Notes: generated from the letters alone by a model not told the origin. A stretch of 64,000 bases of DNA from Rhizopus arrhizus (GCA_024220505.1 JAKZZE010000008.1:1240001-1304000), one strand, 5' to 3'; positions 1-11,152 are shown, counted from the stretch's first letter. Program-made: numbers and translations.

Positions 1-405
1 TATTAGTGACGCTTATTATTTCTATACTGAAGTATTCTTTTGGCTTCAAATCCCTTTTTATATGATGGTAACCAAGTTTAACGTTAGGATTTTAACCATC
101 TTAATTTCACTTTTTAAAAAAGTAATACAATTAAAGAGGAACGAGTGTAACTATAGTTTGATGTGGTATTTTAGTCTGAATTTTTATCCTGCTATACTCG
201 GATTAGAAGTTAATTTCATGAAGCTATGGCTTTAGCTTAACAAAGTTCAAATTTACTATTTACAAATTATATGCTCTTTATTTTTCTATCATTGCTTAAT
301 TTTAACTAATACGTTTAATAATAATGTATTTATTGTAAAATTTTAATGACCCAAATTGAGCACATAATAATATGAAATTATTGCATTGCCCGAGCCAGTT
401 CAAGA
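1..405. other. AT-rich flank, no gene seen
   Basis: No reading frame or structured motif that I can support. The stretch is low-GC and lies downstream (3' side) of the minus-strand LINE fragment that follows, so part of it may be that element's 3' untranslated region. Confidence 0.4.
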
Positions 406-489
406 TTTAGGTGGGAGCTAAAAACCTTTTGATAGGCAAAAGGGAAAAAGGGTAAAGAAGGGAAGAGGTGATAGACAAAGTAACAAACA

Positions 490-1442
490 ATACTAGATTA
501 ATTAGGGCCAAGCCAATGCAAGAGTTTAGAGCCAAGGGGTGGGACCTCAGGAGCGATCTTGTCATGGTGAAGATAGTCAAGTTCATGTAAAATTTGGCAA
601 ATGGTTGGCCAACGTATAAACCAAGCAGCATATTTCGATCGATTTTGTGTCGTTGGCTTTTTCCTGGAAGTGGGCAAGATATTCAGGAGAAAAGATAAAG
701 GATCAGCAACAGTGCTTGGTAATTGAAGACGTCGATGCATATTTAGACAAGTGATAGCATGTGACCGAGTAAGTAGATCATGGGGGTGGTATATACACGG
801 CTTTGGTCTACCACCGGGTAACCAACCCATACGCCAGCGAATTAAGCGACTACGTTCAACATAGGACATCGGTAGCCAGAGGATGGGATCCACAATCAAT
901 TGGGGGCGACAAGTGGAAAGGAGGATGGAATTGGTATCGGTACGGCGTTTTTCGAGAGTTTCTTGTAGGTGAGCTTGACAAATAGTTTTAAACTGTCGTT
1001 TATTAAGTTGGTTTGGATCAATATCCCTACATCGACGCCAGAGTGGAGAAGTGGTGAGCTTGTACCATTGAGATTGGCTTGAAGAGGTGCGAATATATGG
1101 GAGTAATCTAAAAATAAGGGTATCCTCTGGTGTATTAGTACTACGGAGCAAGAACTTAGCTTGTAAGATATGGGTGCGTTCTTTCATCGTAGGCTGATTC
1201 ACCAGATGTAGCATGACCTTAACGGATGAGCGTGGGCTGCCTCCAAAGATCTGACGTAGACACTGATTTTGACATGATTCCAGCTTCTGGAAATCTTTAT
1301 ATTTCACAGCACTGATTGCAAGACCGTACTCAAGTTGAGGACGCACTATTTGAGAGTAGAATCGTACTGAGAGAAGTTTGTTAAATCCGGTGGAATTAAC
1401 ACCGATGGCAGTCATTTGATTCATAGTCTTCAGGGCATTTTA
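490..1442 (-). pseudogene. 5'-truncated LINE (non-LTR retrotransposon) reverse-transcriptase C-terminus, family 1
   Basis: A 308-codon frame (1424 to 498) reads as the thumb and C-terminal part of a LINE ORF2. It has the typical RPQLEYG block at its start and a downstream Cys/His cluster (C-x3-HPHDLLTRSH-x4-C) resembling the C-terminal zinc motif of these polymerases. The catalytic palm is absent: the frame meets TAA at 1440-1442, and a TIR begins immediately beyond, at 1450. Clearly related protein fragments occur at 18601-19125 and 57170-57690 (shared GWLPGG, WPTIC-I and DPILWL blocks), so this is a repeated family. It is a dead fragment: no endonuclease, no catalytic YxDD motif and no visible poly(A) tail. 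Confidence 0.75.
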
Positions 1443-1987
1443 ACTAATACAGTGGGGCTGGTAAATTTTGTCGGTTTGAAGAAAATAAACTTTGTTTAGC
1501 AAAAAACAAATGTCGTTTCCAGAAAAATAAATGTCACTAACCTAAATGAAAATTTCGTTTAGTACATTTATTCTTGTCGCTTTGTACTTGTTTTAATGCA
1601 ATACCTGTATTAAATGACCAAAGCGATAACCTTGGTGGTGAATTTTTTGTGATTTTCCTACTTTTGTTCTACTTAAAGATGATCAGTCTAAAGGATATTT
1701 TCTGCTGAAAAGGCTAGAGCGTTCGCCAGTCTTTCTCAAACTATTTAGGATCTTGAGAAAATTCAATACGGCTGCTTGATCGCGATTCCAAAGTCTTCTT
1801 TTTATTCCTGTGGTTTGTTATTTAAGACATGAGAGGCTCTTGCATCTAGCACTGCATTAGTTATCAAGAATTAATCTAATTTTTTTTTTTTTTTTTTAAT
1901 ATTTATTAAAACTCATCAAAGAATATAAGGATTAAGAGCGAATACAAGTGTATGAAACAGTGACTTGTCGCGAAAATACAAAAGATA

Positions 1988-2218
1988 TTAGAATAAAGAG
2001 TTGTAAGCGGATAGTTTCAATAGTTCCTTCTGGATTTGATTGAGGACAATCTCATCCAAGACAGGAGTCTGTTCAAAGAATTGTTGCCAGTGGGCTTTCC
2101 AAATGAATCGAATAACTGTAGCAAAAAAATCATAGATTGTAAACTTGTCGTGGTAAATTGTTCTGCAATTAATTGAGCCTATCTTCATATCTATGACCTT
2201 ATTACTATGATTATTCAT
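1988..2218 (-). pseudogene. Collapsed LINE ORF2 (N-terminus fused to C-terminus)
   Basis: A 76-codon open frame begins MNNHSNKVIDMKIGSINCR, which looks like the opening strand of the LINE apurinic endonuclease (usual pattern M-K-I/V-x-T/S-x-N-C-R-G). About ten residues later it becomes FIWKAHWQQFFEQTPVLDE, which resembles the last residues of ORF2 in the related LINE tail at 59.7 kb (IWCAHWRF... in its decayed frame). The whole endonuclease, reverse transcriptase and zinc region are therefore missing, joined in frame near residues 19-28. I infer an internal deletion rather than a natural short gene. Confidence 0.6.
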
Positions 2219-2226
2219 AATAATTA

Positions 2227-3613
2227 TTAGTTGAGTTTAGTGGAGGGCTGTGATGACCCTCCTGGCACAGAGTTATTTTCATAATATTCGTCTTCAAATG
2301 TTGCATTTTCTTCTACTTCTAAACTATCGTCGAAAAGAGCTGATTTTTTCTTGGATCTTTTCACAGCTGAAGTAGGTGTAAACGCTTCCGAGTTGTTACG
2401 TTTCTGTATATTCATAGAGAGGCTATTAAATGTGACAAGTGGATGTAGTAACCTCTTGGTGGCTTCTTTTCTGCCCGTTTTCTTTTGACTGGAATCTTCA
2501 TCAATTTGAATAGGTAAGTTACTACCATCAATTTTCTCTTCATCTACCGAATCTAAAGTAGAAATGGCCTCCTGGAAATCATCTTTGTCTTCTGCTACAG
2601 ATGTACTGTCGGGCTTACTATTATCTTCTTCTGACATTTCCGTATCCATTTCTTGAAGGTTACTCAATATAGCTGTATCTTTTTCAGTATTCACCTGCTC
2701 TATATTGGCGTTCATCACCCTAGAGCGGTGGATTGCCACTTGTTTTCTCTTACGGTTCCAAGGAACATCAGGACATTGGGCTTTTAAATGTTGAGTACTC
2801 TCACAAATAAAGCAGGCTTTTCTTCTACGGAGAAGAACTGAACAATTCACTCGCGTATGATCATCAACATGACAATAGTTGCAAATGGGCTTCATATTAC
2901 TCCAGACAATGTGTAAATAGTGACCTTGTTCCCAAGATGGGACTTGAGGTGTAAGAGGCTCATAACTTTTTGTTTTATCCTTGACAAGAGTAACATATCC
3001 CCTGCCGTTAAACCATCCACCATCTACTGTATGATGGAGTCCTATTTCCAAAATACTCCCGTACTTTTCAAACAACTGTATCATCAACGGCTTCAACTTA
3101 TCATCCTTTTCATACGGAATATTGGTGATCCCTATTCTGACCACCTCCGAGTTTTTATCCATCGTTGTTTGTACTTTAATTTTTCTATCGAGAATCAAAA
3201 ACTCTTTTTTTAATGCGTCCATCTTATCTTCTTCATTATCAAAGTTAAGCTCAATGTACTGGTGGGTTCTACCAATTTTTCTTTCTCTAAGGCCTATGCC
3301 TTTAGGAAATTGGTCTCTGAGAACGAGGTTAAGACTTCTATCTTTAAAATTCAAGCCTTCAAATTCTGAAGCGGCGATGACGATGGAGTGTTTATCAATA
3401 GCTTGAAGAAAAACTGTTTGACTTTCCAGATTAGCAACGTTATTATTATCTGGCTTATGGTGAAATGATGCACTTCGTTTTTAGTTTTTAACTGTTTGTG
3501 CCCATGTTTTAAATTCAAACGGTTTGTTGTTGGGATTATGACGAGAATCGGCTACTCCAGGAGGATCATTAGCCTTGCTAGTAATGTCATGATTAATAGC
3601 GGAAAGAACCATG
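2227..3613 (-). pseudogene. LINE ORF1 (zinc-knuckle, nucleic-acid-binding Gag-like protein), one premature stop
   Basis: Reading from ATG at 3613, about 44 codons run to the block TWAQTVKN, then a single in-frame TAA near 3480, after which the frame stays open for roughly 415 codons to TAA at 2227-2229. An RRM-like N-terminal region is followed by two CCHC-type knuckles (CNYCHVDDHTRVNC and CFICESTQHLKAQC), then an acidic, lysine- and serine-rich tail with a basic stretch (KRSKKK). This matches ORF1 of LINEs, which binds element RNA. The lone stop is the only disruption seen. It is followed after 8 nt by the ORF2 start, the usual LINE arrangement. Confidence 0.7.
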
Positions 3614-3636
3614 AGCTTTTTTCGGTAATTGATCTA

Positions 3637-4139
3637 CAGTATTTTTACTTGGTTTTCGGACCTTTTCAAAAAAATTTTGGACCATCCTCTTTTCTTTTTG
3701 GACATTTCAATTTCAATTTCAGACGTTTACAAAAACAATTCAGAAGGCATCCTTTTTTCTATTGGACAAAATTATTTTGATTTACTTTTCTTTTCATCCT
3801 TCTCGCTTTTAGCGAACCTTTTATAATGAAAATGAAAATGAAAATATAAACGCAATATAGGCCAAAGAATCTGGTGCGCACACAGAGAGATAAACGCAAG
3901 CAGCAATGACCATGTTAAGCGCCTCTGTGGGGCTGGATCTCACATTGCGTGCCCATCTTGCTTCAGAATAGGAAGACTCTGACGATGAACCTGGTGAACG
4001 CACATATTCCATTTGATTATTATTAAAATAACAAAAATAAAAAAGAGATGAAATTTTGGAGGGGTTTTTTTTTCTTTTACGTTTGAAATTGAAGTCGTAT
4101 TTGTCAAAAAAATTTGAAATCATCCGAGTAAAAATACTG
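3637..4139. mobile_element. Small TIR element (MITE-like) of family Y
   Basis: The left end CAGTATTTTTACTTGG starts at 3637 after TA (3635-3636). The right end is its inverted counterpart, ending at 4139 (CAGTATTTTTACTCGG on the minus strand) before TA at 4140-4141. The arms keep resembling each other inward for about 100 nt (AAATTTTTTT, TTCAATTTCA-AACGT blocks). The centre (3825-4030) carries a GAAAAT tandem run and no convincing gene. A TA target and CAGT termini suit a Tc1/mariner-mobilised element. An alternative partner for the left arm is the arm at 8010-8181. Confidence 0.55.
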
Positions 4140-4141
4140 TA

Positions 4142-4792
4142 TAAACAAAATACCCACTCCATCAGTAAATCCAAAATTCTGTAGTAAATGCAATAAACCA
4201 CGTTACCAGGTTATGATCACTGGACAGGAGCTCCAAGAAAAAAGCGATTCTAATGTATTCAACCTCTTAAAGCATCACTTGAAGCCTGTTGGTCTTATTC
4301 ATGTCGCGAAAAAACAGTTGCATCGGTATTTATCCTAACTCCAACTCCAAATTTAACACATTGGATTAATTTTTTTTCTGCGTACTGTATTTATTAGTTG
4401 TGGCTTTCTTCATTTTGATTCTCATGCAAATGCTTTGTGGTATTTACACATGTAATAAAGTAATAATGTTTACTAAGAACAATGATCATCCAAATTGGGA
4501 ATATTGGACATTGTATTATGCCACCTCAAATAACAAGTTCCTGGATCAGGATTAATAGTTACTTCTTTATAAAAAGTTGTCAAACAATACCAATCCTATA
4601 AATAATTTATCATCTGATATCAATAATCATATACTGTGACTACTATTATTTAGCCGTGGATAGAAAAGTATAAATACCCTCATATTTTTAACTTGAATAA
4701 AGGACTTATTTTTATATTTGTTGATTGACTTGGTACTTTTTTATATGATAAACCCTAAATATCACATGCTTCTGTTTTCTTCAATCTTTACA
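4142..4792. other. AT-rich stretch, nothing recognised
   Basis: No open frame, RNA gene or repeat end that I can support. It ends in a pyrimidine-rich tract and CTTTACAG, a plausible 3' splice site for the exon that follows. Confidence 0.35.
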
Positions 4793-4907
4793 GGACCACT
4801 ACAGCGTCTCTTGGAAACTTTGAAATTCAGGTGCAACCAGCCAAACAACAGTTGTCTGGCAATGACGTCATTTACAGTCAGCAATCTCTCTCTTTCAATC
4901 CACCAAG

Positions 4908-4941
<34 letters not shown>

Positions 4942-7330
4942 AAAAAAACCCATCTTAAAGATAGTTGTTAGGTTGCCATTTTCTTTCCTGGAATTTACCA
5001 TGAAATGGTTCATACAAAAGGTGCCCACCCATCATACTTTATGCCTGCCCATTACCATGAAAAATTTGTGAATTTGGTTCTTCTTCCTGCTTTGGACATT
5101 ATCTTTGATACGTCAGTCGTACCAGTACCTTTAGACTACCAGTCAGCTGCTGACTTTGGGTTAGGGAAGGGCATTACCTTAAGTATGGAGGAAGTTTCAC
5201 AACTGATATCTGCTATGAGGGGTGTCCTATCCCGTAACTCGAGCCTACGTGGTATATTCGGTGACTTCTTCTTTGTGACATGGGGAATGGGAATGAAATC
5301 TAGGTTTGCTGGAGAGGAAACTTTTGTTCATGCCTTATCTTCACAAGGGTTCATATGGGACAATATGGATCTTAATAATCTTTATTTGGACTTGGGCATC
5401 AACTTTGCAAGCCCTCAACGTGGGCTTACAGGGTTATGGTCCACCGGAGAACGAAACGACTTTCAGTCTATATTGGAATTACTCTTTGATGACACAAGCT
5501 TTAATAGAAGCATGTACCGCCATGATCCTTTTTGCGGCCACTTAGGCATTGGAGGGTTCAAGTATGGGAACTGTAAGTCTGGTTTGATCCGGGTCTCTGC
5601 CTACTCCCATAGCAAACAACCATTCTACAGCCGCAGCAGCTATGGAGAGAGACATGGCAAAGATTTTGATGCTGACGATGTGTTTAGAGTATCTCCTGCA
5701 TTTATGAAGCATGTGGTAAGCGAGTAATTTATTATGTAAACCGTACTGCAGCTTACGATAATATTTAGACCAAAATGAAGCATTGCCTGTCATTGATGAA
5801 GTACAGGACGTACGGAGTGAGACTCGAGGTGCGCTTTACCGCAAGCCACTGGCATGTACTGTATGATCGTACTATGGATCTGGCCAAGTATGTAATTGAC
5901 ATTGTACAATTAAATATTTAACACTAGCTCTTTAGAAACCAGCTTCAAGTACATATCAACTGGTACAAGTCTGAAGCTCTTTCGTCCTTTGTCGAAAATC
6001 GATTAGACTCTCTTGTTGCAGTAGCAAAAAACTTACACTCCCAAAACGAATCTCGATATACAGCGCGACACCTTACAGGTGTCGCTTTCATCGCCTATAT
6101 GCTCTCTTCCTTAGTACATCGAACTTCGGATCGTAGCTGGTGGAAACCATTTGCAGATCAGTTAAAATCACACCGGTGCCGCAAGTCTATGGCTTTGTTC
6201 ACACCTGGTCTCTTTAAACTATCTGAGGATGGTTCCCGCTGGCTATGTACTGTGTCATTAAAGCATCATCTCCATGGTGTATTCCATAAGGACATAATCA
6301 ACAAGATAGTACCTGAGCATGACTATGAAATAGAATTGCCTGCATGGCATTATAGATTGCCAACGCTCTTTGAGCATAATAATACACGCACCAATTTGAA
6401 CTTTGATCTTGGAATTTATGCGGAATATATAGATTTGACGAACAAAGAGAACTACTACTGGGACCATGCTATATCTTATATGACTCACTATGGCCTAAGT
6501 AACGATTGCGTAGAGCCTTTTGTGAACTTGATTATGCATGAAGTTCTATGCAAGTTTTCGAAATGGGACAAATATTGCAAAGATAAACGATCTTACGAAA
6601 AGCTGATGGCATATGGCTCAAACTTTTTTTGTGACAAGGAGTATCTAAAGGATATTTTAAAGGTATCATCTTAAACCTTTGATTAGTTTTTCAGCTAAAC
6701 CTTTGATAGAATGATCATTATAGCTTAGCAAATTCCCCTCACGTAAGAAGACAAATAGAAGACCAACTCCTTCCTGGCTATTGTCAAGTAGGAAAATCCT
6801 GAGTCTGTTGCTTTTCAACATGCATCAAGTTCATGGAAATTGCTACGGGCTTGGGCATGCTATATTATGCTATGCGTAAATAATCCACATCTAGTTGAAG
6901 GATTATATGAAAAATATCAAAAGTGGCCATGACAACTTGAAAAGTTTCGTTTCAAATTATCGCAATTCTTCCTTAGAGACAATCAAAAAGTCCATTTATT
7001 CTCTTGTCAAATTATTCGAAACAAAATGACTTTAATCAAATATTCAATCCAGTCACCTTCTACATGGAAGGTTGTTGAATGTCGATCTGCATCTGTTCCG
7101 TTATGTTTTTCAGATATTATTCAATATATCAAATTGTTTGAACTTTTCGCTTTCTTACACGTGAGTACAATCAATAGCTTATTTGATGCAAATACTTATT
7201 CGTAATTTATTAGGATGATATCAGCAAATAAAAAGAAGTATTTAAACAATTGAAGCGTGAAAATTTGGGGATAGTAACTGTTGATGAAAGTGATACCGTA
7301 GCACATTGCCTTCTTTAAATTTATTTGATA
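4793..7330 (+). pseudogene. Decayed multi-exon gene of an unidentified, probably dispersed family
   Basis: A coding-like exon at about 4793-4908 is followed by a 28-nt T run. A long exon to 5715 (open from about 4969, with ATG at 5005) then joins, through intact introns 5716-5768 and 5888-5935, to 5769-5887 and 5936-6662. Together these give about 530 continuous residues rich in aromatic blocks (WGMGMKSRF, WYKSEALSSFVENRLDSL, WKPFADQLKSH). After the intron beginning at 6663 the frame is lost: a coding-like run near 6780-7160 needs a frame change near 6800 and holds a stop at about 6930. No catalytic motif or transmembrane segment is evident and I cannot name the family. It lies between arms of the Y repeats, so it may be transposon cargo. 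Confidence 0.55.
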
Positions 7331-7565
7331 GTATTAAAGAAGAGAAATTTTAAATAATATGTACTGCTTTGAAGATTATAAAATGGTTTCGCTAATTTAT
7401 GCAGTAGAGCCACTAAATCATATAAGGACCTTTCTATGTCTGAATTTCATCAAAATGGTGATGAGCTATTTGAAAAACTGTATAAGTATCAACCAAGAAT
7501 AGTGTATTTTGTTGGGAGAGTTCATTTTGATGTTTTATTTACTTTTAACAAAGTAAAACAATACC

Positions 7566-7990
7566 ATGGACTTCATTCGTTATAATCCGGCAGAGGAGCC
7601 TCTTTTAGCATACGATGACAGCTCTGATAAGATGGTTCTTGACGATTTAGTCAGTCAGTATGGTGAGGTTCAGATGTTCGTTGATATAGATACGATTCGT
7701 GTTTCTGAGCTTCAATCGACTGAAATAGAGGAAGAAATGAAGAACCTGGTTGAGTTGAAACGTTTCAAAAAGCTACTATTACAAAATATAAGAAATATGG
7801 CCTGGATCAAATAGGACGCTTTTCTCGAATAGTTCAAAGGGAAGGACTGGCCGTGCTGAAAACAGCAGAACTATGCGGTACATCTTGCAGTAGTGCTTAC
7901 AAGCTACCAGTAATGAACTTGCAAAGAATGTGCCCGCCCATTGGAAATTAAAAATCCGAACATTGAGAAAAAAAACGGCCACTGCCGACT
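7566..7990 (+). pseudogene. N-terminal remnant of a Tc1/mariner-type (DDE_3-like) transposase
   Basis: An open frame from ATG 7566 to 7814 gives an acidic N-terminus. In another frame the sequence continues (about 7790-7930) as GRFSRIVQREGLAVLKTAEL-CGTSCSSAYKL, a helix-turn-helix of the type found at the start of fungal Tc1-like transposases. The catalytic DDE domain is absent: the coding signal runs straight into the TIR arm at 8010-8181. I infer an internally deleted transposase that once served family Y. Confidence 0.5.
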
Positions 7991-8009
7991 GAGAAAACAA
8001 AAACTGCCC

Positions 8010-8181
8010 ATTGGAATTTTGTTTCTCGCCCCTTTTTAAAAAAAAAACCGTCTAAAAATAAAAACGACTTTGTCCAATAAAAAATCAAAATCGTCTAAGT
8101 TTCTTTTTGTAGATGTCTGAAATTAAAATGGAAGTTGTCCGAAAAAAAAGGAGATAGTCCAAAAACCAAGTAAAAATACTG
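8010..8181 (-). repeat. Right-hand terminal inverted repeat arm of family Y
   Basis: Read on the minus strand from 8181 it begins CAGTATTTTTACTTGG, then continues with GGAC-T-rich subrepeats that parallel the arm at 3637-3800 over about 170 nt (shared TTTCAGAC-T-TACAAAAA and TATTGGACAAA blocks). The outer TA is at 8182-8183. Paired with 3637 it would bound a 4.5-kb element containing the unknown gene and the transposase remnant. Confidence 0.55.
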
Positions 8182-8370
8182 TACTTTTCGCCAGCTGACA
8201 ATTATTTTTTACAAACCGACAAAATCCACAAGCCTGACTGTAAACTTACCTACATGGATTTTTTTAGAAAGTAACTCAAACATTTGTATTACATAAATTG
8301 AAACTTTTGCTATAAAATGATTATATTTTTTTTTTTCTTTTTTTTTTTCCTTTTTCTTTTCTTCTTAGTA

Positions 8371-9715
8371 ATGGGGCACTTACTTACTAAATTGAACAAT
8401 GAGGATGATCAAACTAAAGATAAAAATTCGAATAGAAGTCATCACAGTAAATCTATAAATTCAGGGAGCCAAGTTTTCATTACTTCCGGGTTCCAGGCCA
8501 GTACTGAAAATTCATCATCAAGAACACAACGTGAATTTCATAAAGAAGAACAATCAACTTATTGGCTACCTAAAGATGAAGATGAACAATTAAGACTAAC
8601 AGGTGTATGTTTAAACTATTTAATGTTTCCTTACAAGTCAATTAATTTTCCTTTTTATAATAGCAACATTTTGCACTTAAAGAATTATTTGGAGGGTACA
8701 ATAAGCAATAACCCCTCTTTTTTTTGTGTTTAATCTAAACCAAATTTACTTTAGAAATATATTGTCCAAAGCTAAAGAAATTTTAGATTTTAAAAATGGA
8801 GTTTCAGTACTTGATATAGGATGTGGCTCGGGTGTATGGACAATGGTTGGTATACCCTATACATGGTTTTTATTTTATTAATTAATCTTTATTTAGGATA
8901 TGGCATCAACTTATCCGAATTGTGCTTATGAATGTTGTGATATAGTTGACGTTATAAATAAAAAAATGATGCCACAGAAATGTAAATTCAGTTACGGTAA
9001 TCTTGTCAAGGGACTCCCATATGCAGATAACACATTTGACTTTGTTCAAATACGATTTTTTGTATATGCATTAACAGAAAAAGAATGGCCAATTGCCATA
9101 AAAGAAGCTTTACGTGTAACGAAGGTTGGTGGTTTATTACAATTAATAGAGCATGATATCAAGGTAAATGAATTATAACAACACAGAATTGATCATTTCG
9201 TTAATTATTCAATAAGGATCATGGTGATCTTAATGCTACATATAGATTTACTGATGCAGGTAATTATTGAAAAACATATGATTCAATAGTTGCTATACTT
9301 ACTTTTTTGATATTAAAAAAGTGCACAGTGTATCTAGAGCAAGAGGACAAGATACTCGAATTGGAAAAGAGTTGCAAAGGCTAGTGGACGAAACTGAGAT
9401 GGCAAATGTAATACAAATGGAACGCAAACAATGCAATCTGTGTAAGTCTTTTTTTTTTTTTCCTTTTAGAAAAATATTAGATGTTTTTTTCATTGAATTG
9501 TTAATTTCTTGATAATAGGCGCAAATAATGCCACTGCAAGGAAGTTTGCATGGAATTGGCGTGAGGTAGCAAGTAGTATGATGCCAGCAGTTGCACCATA
9601 TCTTGGATTACAAGATTCAGATGACGAGAAAAGATTTTTAAGAGAACTTGCATATTCACTAAAAACCAATGATTACTTTTATACAGTTTATGCTGTCATT
9701 GGTCAAAAGATTTAA
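8371..9715 (+). CDS. SAM-dependent methyltransferase, LaeA/UMTA-like
   Basis: Proposed exons 8371-8604, 8664-8695, 8755-8845, 8897-9163, 9217-9259, 9322-9441 and 9519-9715 give 327 residues. The start MGHLLTKLNN follows a pyrimidine tract ending in TTAG, so a 5'-UTR intron is possible. After a polar, serine-rich N-terminus, YWLPKDEDEQLRL precedes the class I methyltransferase motif VLDIGCGSGVW (about residues 107-117). GLPYADNTFDFVQIRF and LRVTKVGGLLQLIEHD are motifs IV and VI. The order matches fungal LaeA/UMTA-type proteins, which use S-adenosylmethionine; the acceptor substrate cannot be read from sequence. The frame is intact in all seven exons. It starts only 130 bp from a TIR. Confidence 0.85.
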
Positions 9716-10054
9716 TAGACAATTATCTTAAAATATAATGATAGTATTTTACATATACCGAATAGAGTAAAATACATCAAATTGATTTTTTGTTGAAATA
9801 ATAAATTATTTATGCTTTCTATTTAATTAACATCAATAAAAATGGTTTATTTATTTATTTTATTCTCATCAAAAATGCATATAACGCATCAAGTTTTAAG
9901 TGCATTGGCATTTATTGATATGTTCCTTTTATAGAATTTTGTCCTAGTTACAAAATTCATGCAAAAAAGTCACGGTCATGGCTTGGTCGGACTTGTTTAT
10001 TTATAAGACGCGTTTTTTTTTTTAAAAACCCTTTTCTTTGTAGTTTCAAGCAAT
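9716..10054. other. Intergenic spacer before the SET gene
   Basis: AT-rich 3' region of the methyltransferase plus the 5' region of the next gene. A T/A-rich tract and CTTTGTAG just before the SET start codon may be a 5'-UTR splice acceptor. Nothing else seen. Confidence 0.4.
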
Positions 10055-11069
10055 ATGTCTAGTGAAGATATCATCGAAGAACAACTCCAATCTCTTCAAC
10101 AAGAGGCTAGTGAAGTTATGGAAAAAGTACAAGTTTATCAGCGTAAAGTAATGACTCCTGTTTGGGAAAAGCGTCGCGAAATGATTAAAAAAATTCCTGG
10201 ATTTTGGGGTACTGCTGTAAGTAATCTAATAGAATTTTTTTAAAAGAAACAGTTGAGCTAATTAAATTCTGTATGTAGATCGGTAACCACAGTGTATTTG
10301 GTTCTGCTCCTTCTGAAGAGGATGTTGAGGTATAGAAAGATTAATAATAATAAAAAAAAAGAGAAACTTAATTTCTAATTGTTGCTAAAGGCTTTGGAAA
10401 ATTTAACTGATTTCCATGTTGAATTCGATGAAGCAAACCCTAATTATCGCAAAGTGATTGCCGTAAGTCTCTCTCTGTTTGGTGTAAATAATCACTCATT
10501 TTTATATATCTTAGTCTTTTAAGAAGAATAATGTTTTCAAGAATGAAACTTTAACTAAAGTACGTCAATGTTCTCAATGCAGTGATAAAAAATTAACTTT
10601 ATTGAACTAGGAATACGTTTGCAATGCTGACGATGAAAGTTCTGTTATCTCAAAATCTACCATTGATTATATTGAAAAGAAGGCAAAGCAGAGAAAAAAG
10701 AATGAAGAATTTATGCGAACCCTAACGCTTAATTAAAATAGAACAATAAGCGTAAGGCTGAAGATAATGAAAGTGACGAACCTACAACTTACTCCTTCCT
10801 TGATTGGTTTGGTGATGATAGCATCGCTGCAGGTGTCGTACTCACGTAAGTTCTTATATAAATTACCTGGCGCTCAATAAATTAAAGTTAATATAATAAA
10901 TAGTGATCATATTTTCCCTGATGCCGTTGATTTCTACAAGGGAATTGATGAAGATGATTCTGATGATGAGGATTTAGAACGTGAAATTGAACTTGTTTCA
11001 GAAGATGAAGAGGATGATGAAGAGGACGAAGAGGAAGAAAAGCCCAAGGCTAAGAAGTCTAGAAAATAA
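10055..11069 (+). CDS. SET/TAF-I-type nucleosome assembly protein (NAP family histone chaperone)
   Basis: Exons 10055-10216, 10279-10329, 10391-10462, 10515-10559, 10611-10682, 10742-10845 and 10904-11069 give 223 residues. An N-terminal coiled helix (EEQLQSLQQEASEVMEKVQV) leads to the NAP core: VWEKRREMIKKIPGFWGTA, then YSFLDWF near the end of the core, and a long Asp/Glu tail ending in a KAKKSRK basic tag. The short core, the IPGFW and FLDWF blocks and the acidic tail fit SET/TAF-Ibeta rather than Nap1. The family binds core histones and modulates acetylation and nucleosome assembly. The fifth intron (10683-10741) has a GC-AG donor (AAG then GCAAAG). Convergent with eL18, 83 nt between stop codons. 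Confidence 0.9.
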
Positions 11070-11152
11070 GCAATCTTTTGTAATTATAAATAAACTTCTT
11101 TTCTAATATATTTCCAATCAACGAACGCTATTTTATTACAAGAAAGAGGTAT

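Larger units (their letters stand above)
1881..3634 (-). mobile_element. LINE copy, family 2: ORF1 plus internally deleted ORF2 and poly(A) tail
   Basis: On the minus strand the order is short 5' sequence, ORF1 (3613 to 2227), an 8-nt gap, a remnant ORF2 (2218 to 1988), a 3' untranslated region, and a poly(A) tail seen as an oligo(T) run from about 1881 on the plus strand. The 5' side stops at 3634, immediately before the TA and TIR of element Y, so the true 5' end may have been cut off by that insertion. ORF2 keeps only its extreme N- and C-termini, so the copy is non-autonomous. A separate 3' fragment of a related LINE lies at 59651-60236. Confidence 0.7.
1450..8240. mobile_element. Possible outer Tc1/mariner-like element X defined by matching terminal inverted repeats
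   Basis: An inward-facing TIR starts at 1450 (CAGTGGGGCTGG...) after a TA at 1448-1449. A matching TIR faces it from 8240 (CAGTCAGGCTTG... on the minus strand), followed by TA at 8241-8242. I count about 32 of 39 identical positions, including ATTTTGTCGGTTTG. If these are the two ends of one copy, the 6.8-kb interior is an X element bloated by later insertions: the LINE at 1881-3634 and the Y family at 3637-8181. They could instead be ends of two different copies. No transposase attributable to X is seen. The stretch 1489-1880 shows no gene. Confidence 0.45.

Noticed and set aside
4718..5028. Open frames across the oligo(T) tract at 4911-4940 on both strands
   Set aside because: They consist largely of homopolymer-encoded Phe or Lys runs and cover a probable intron and exon edge of the unknown gene.
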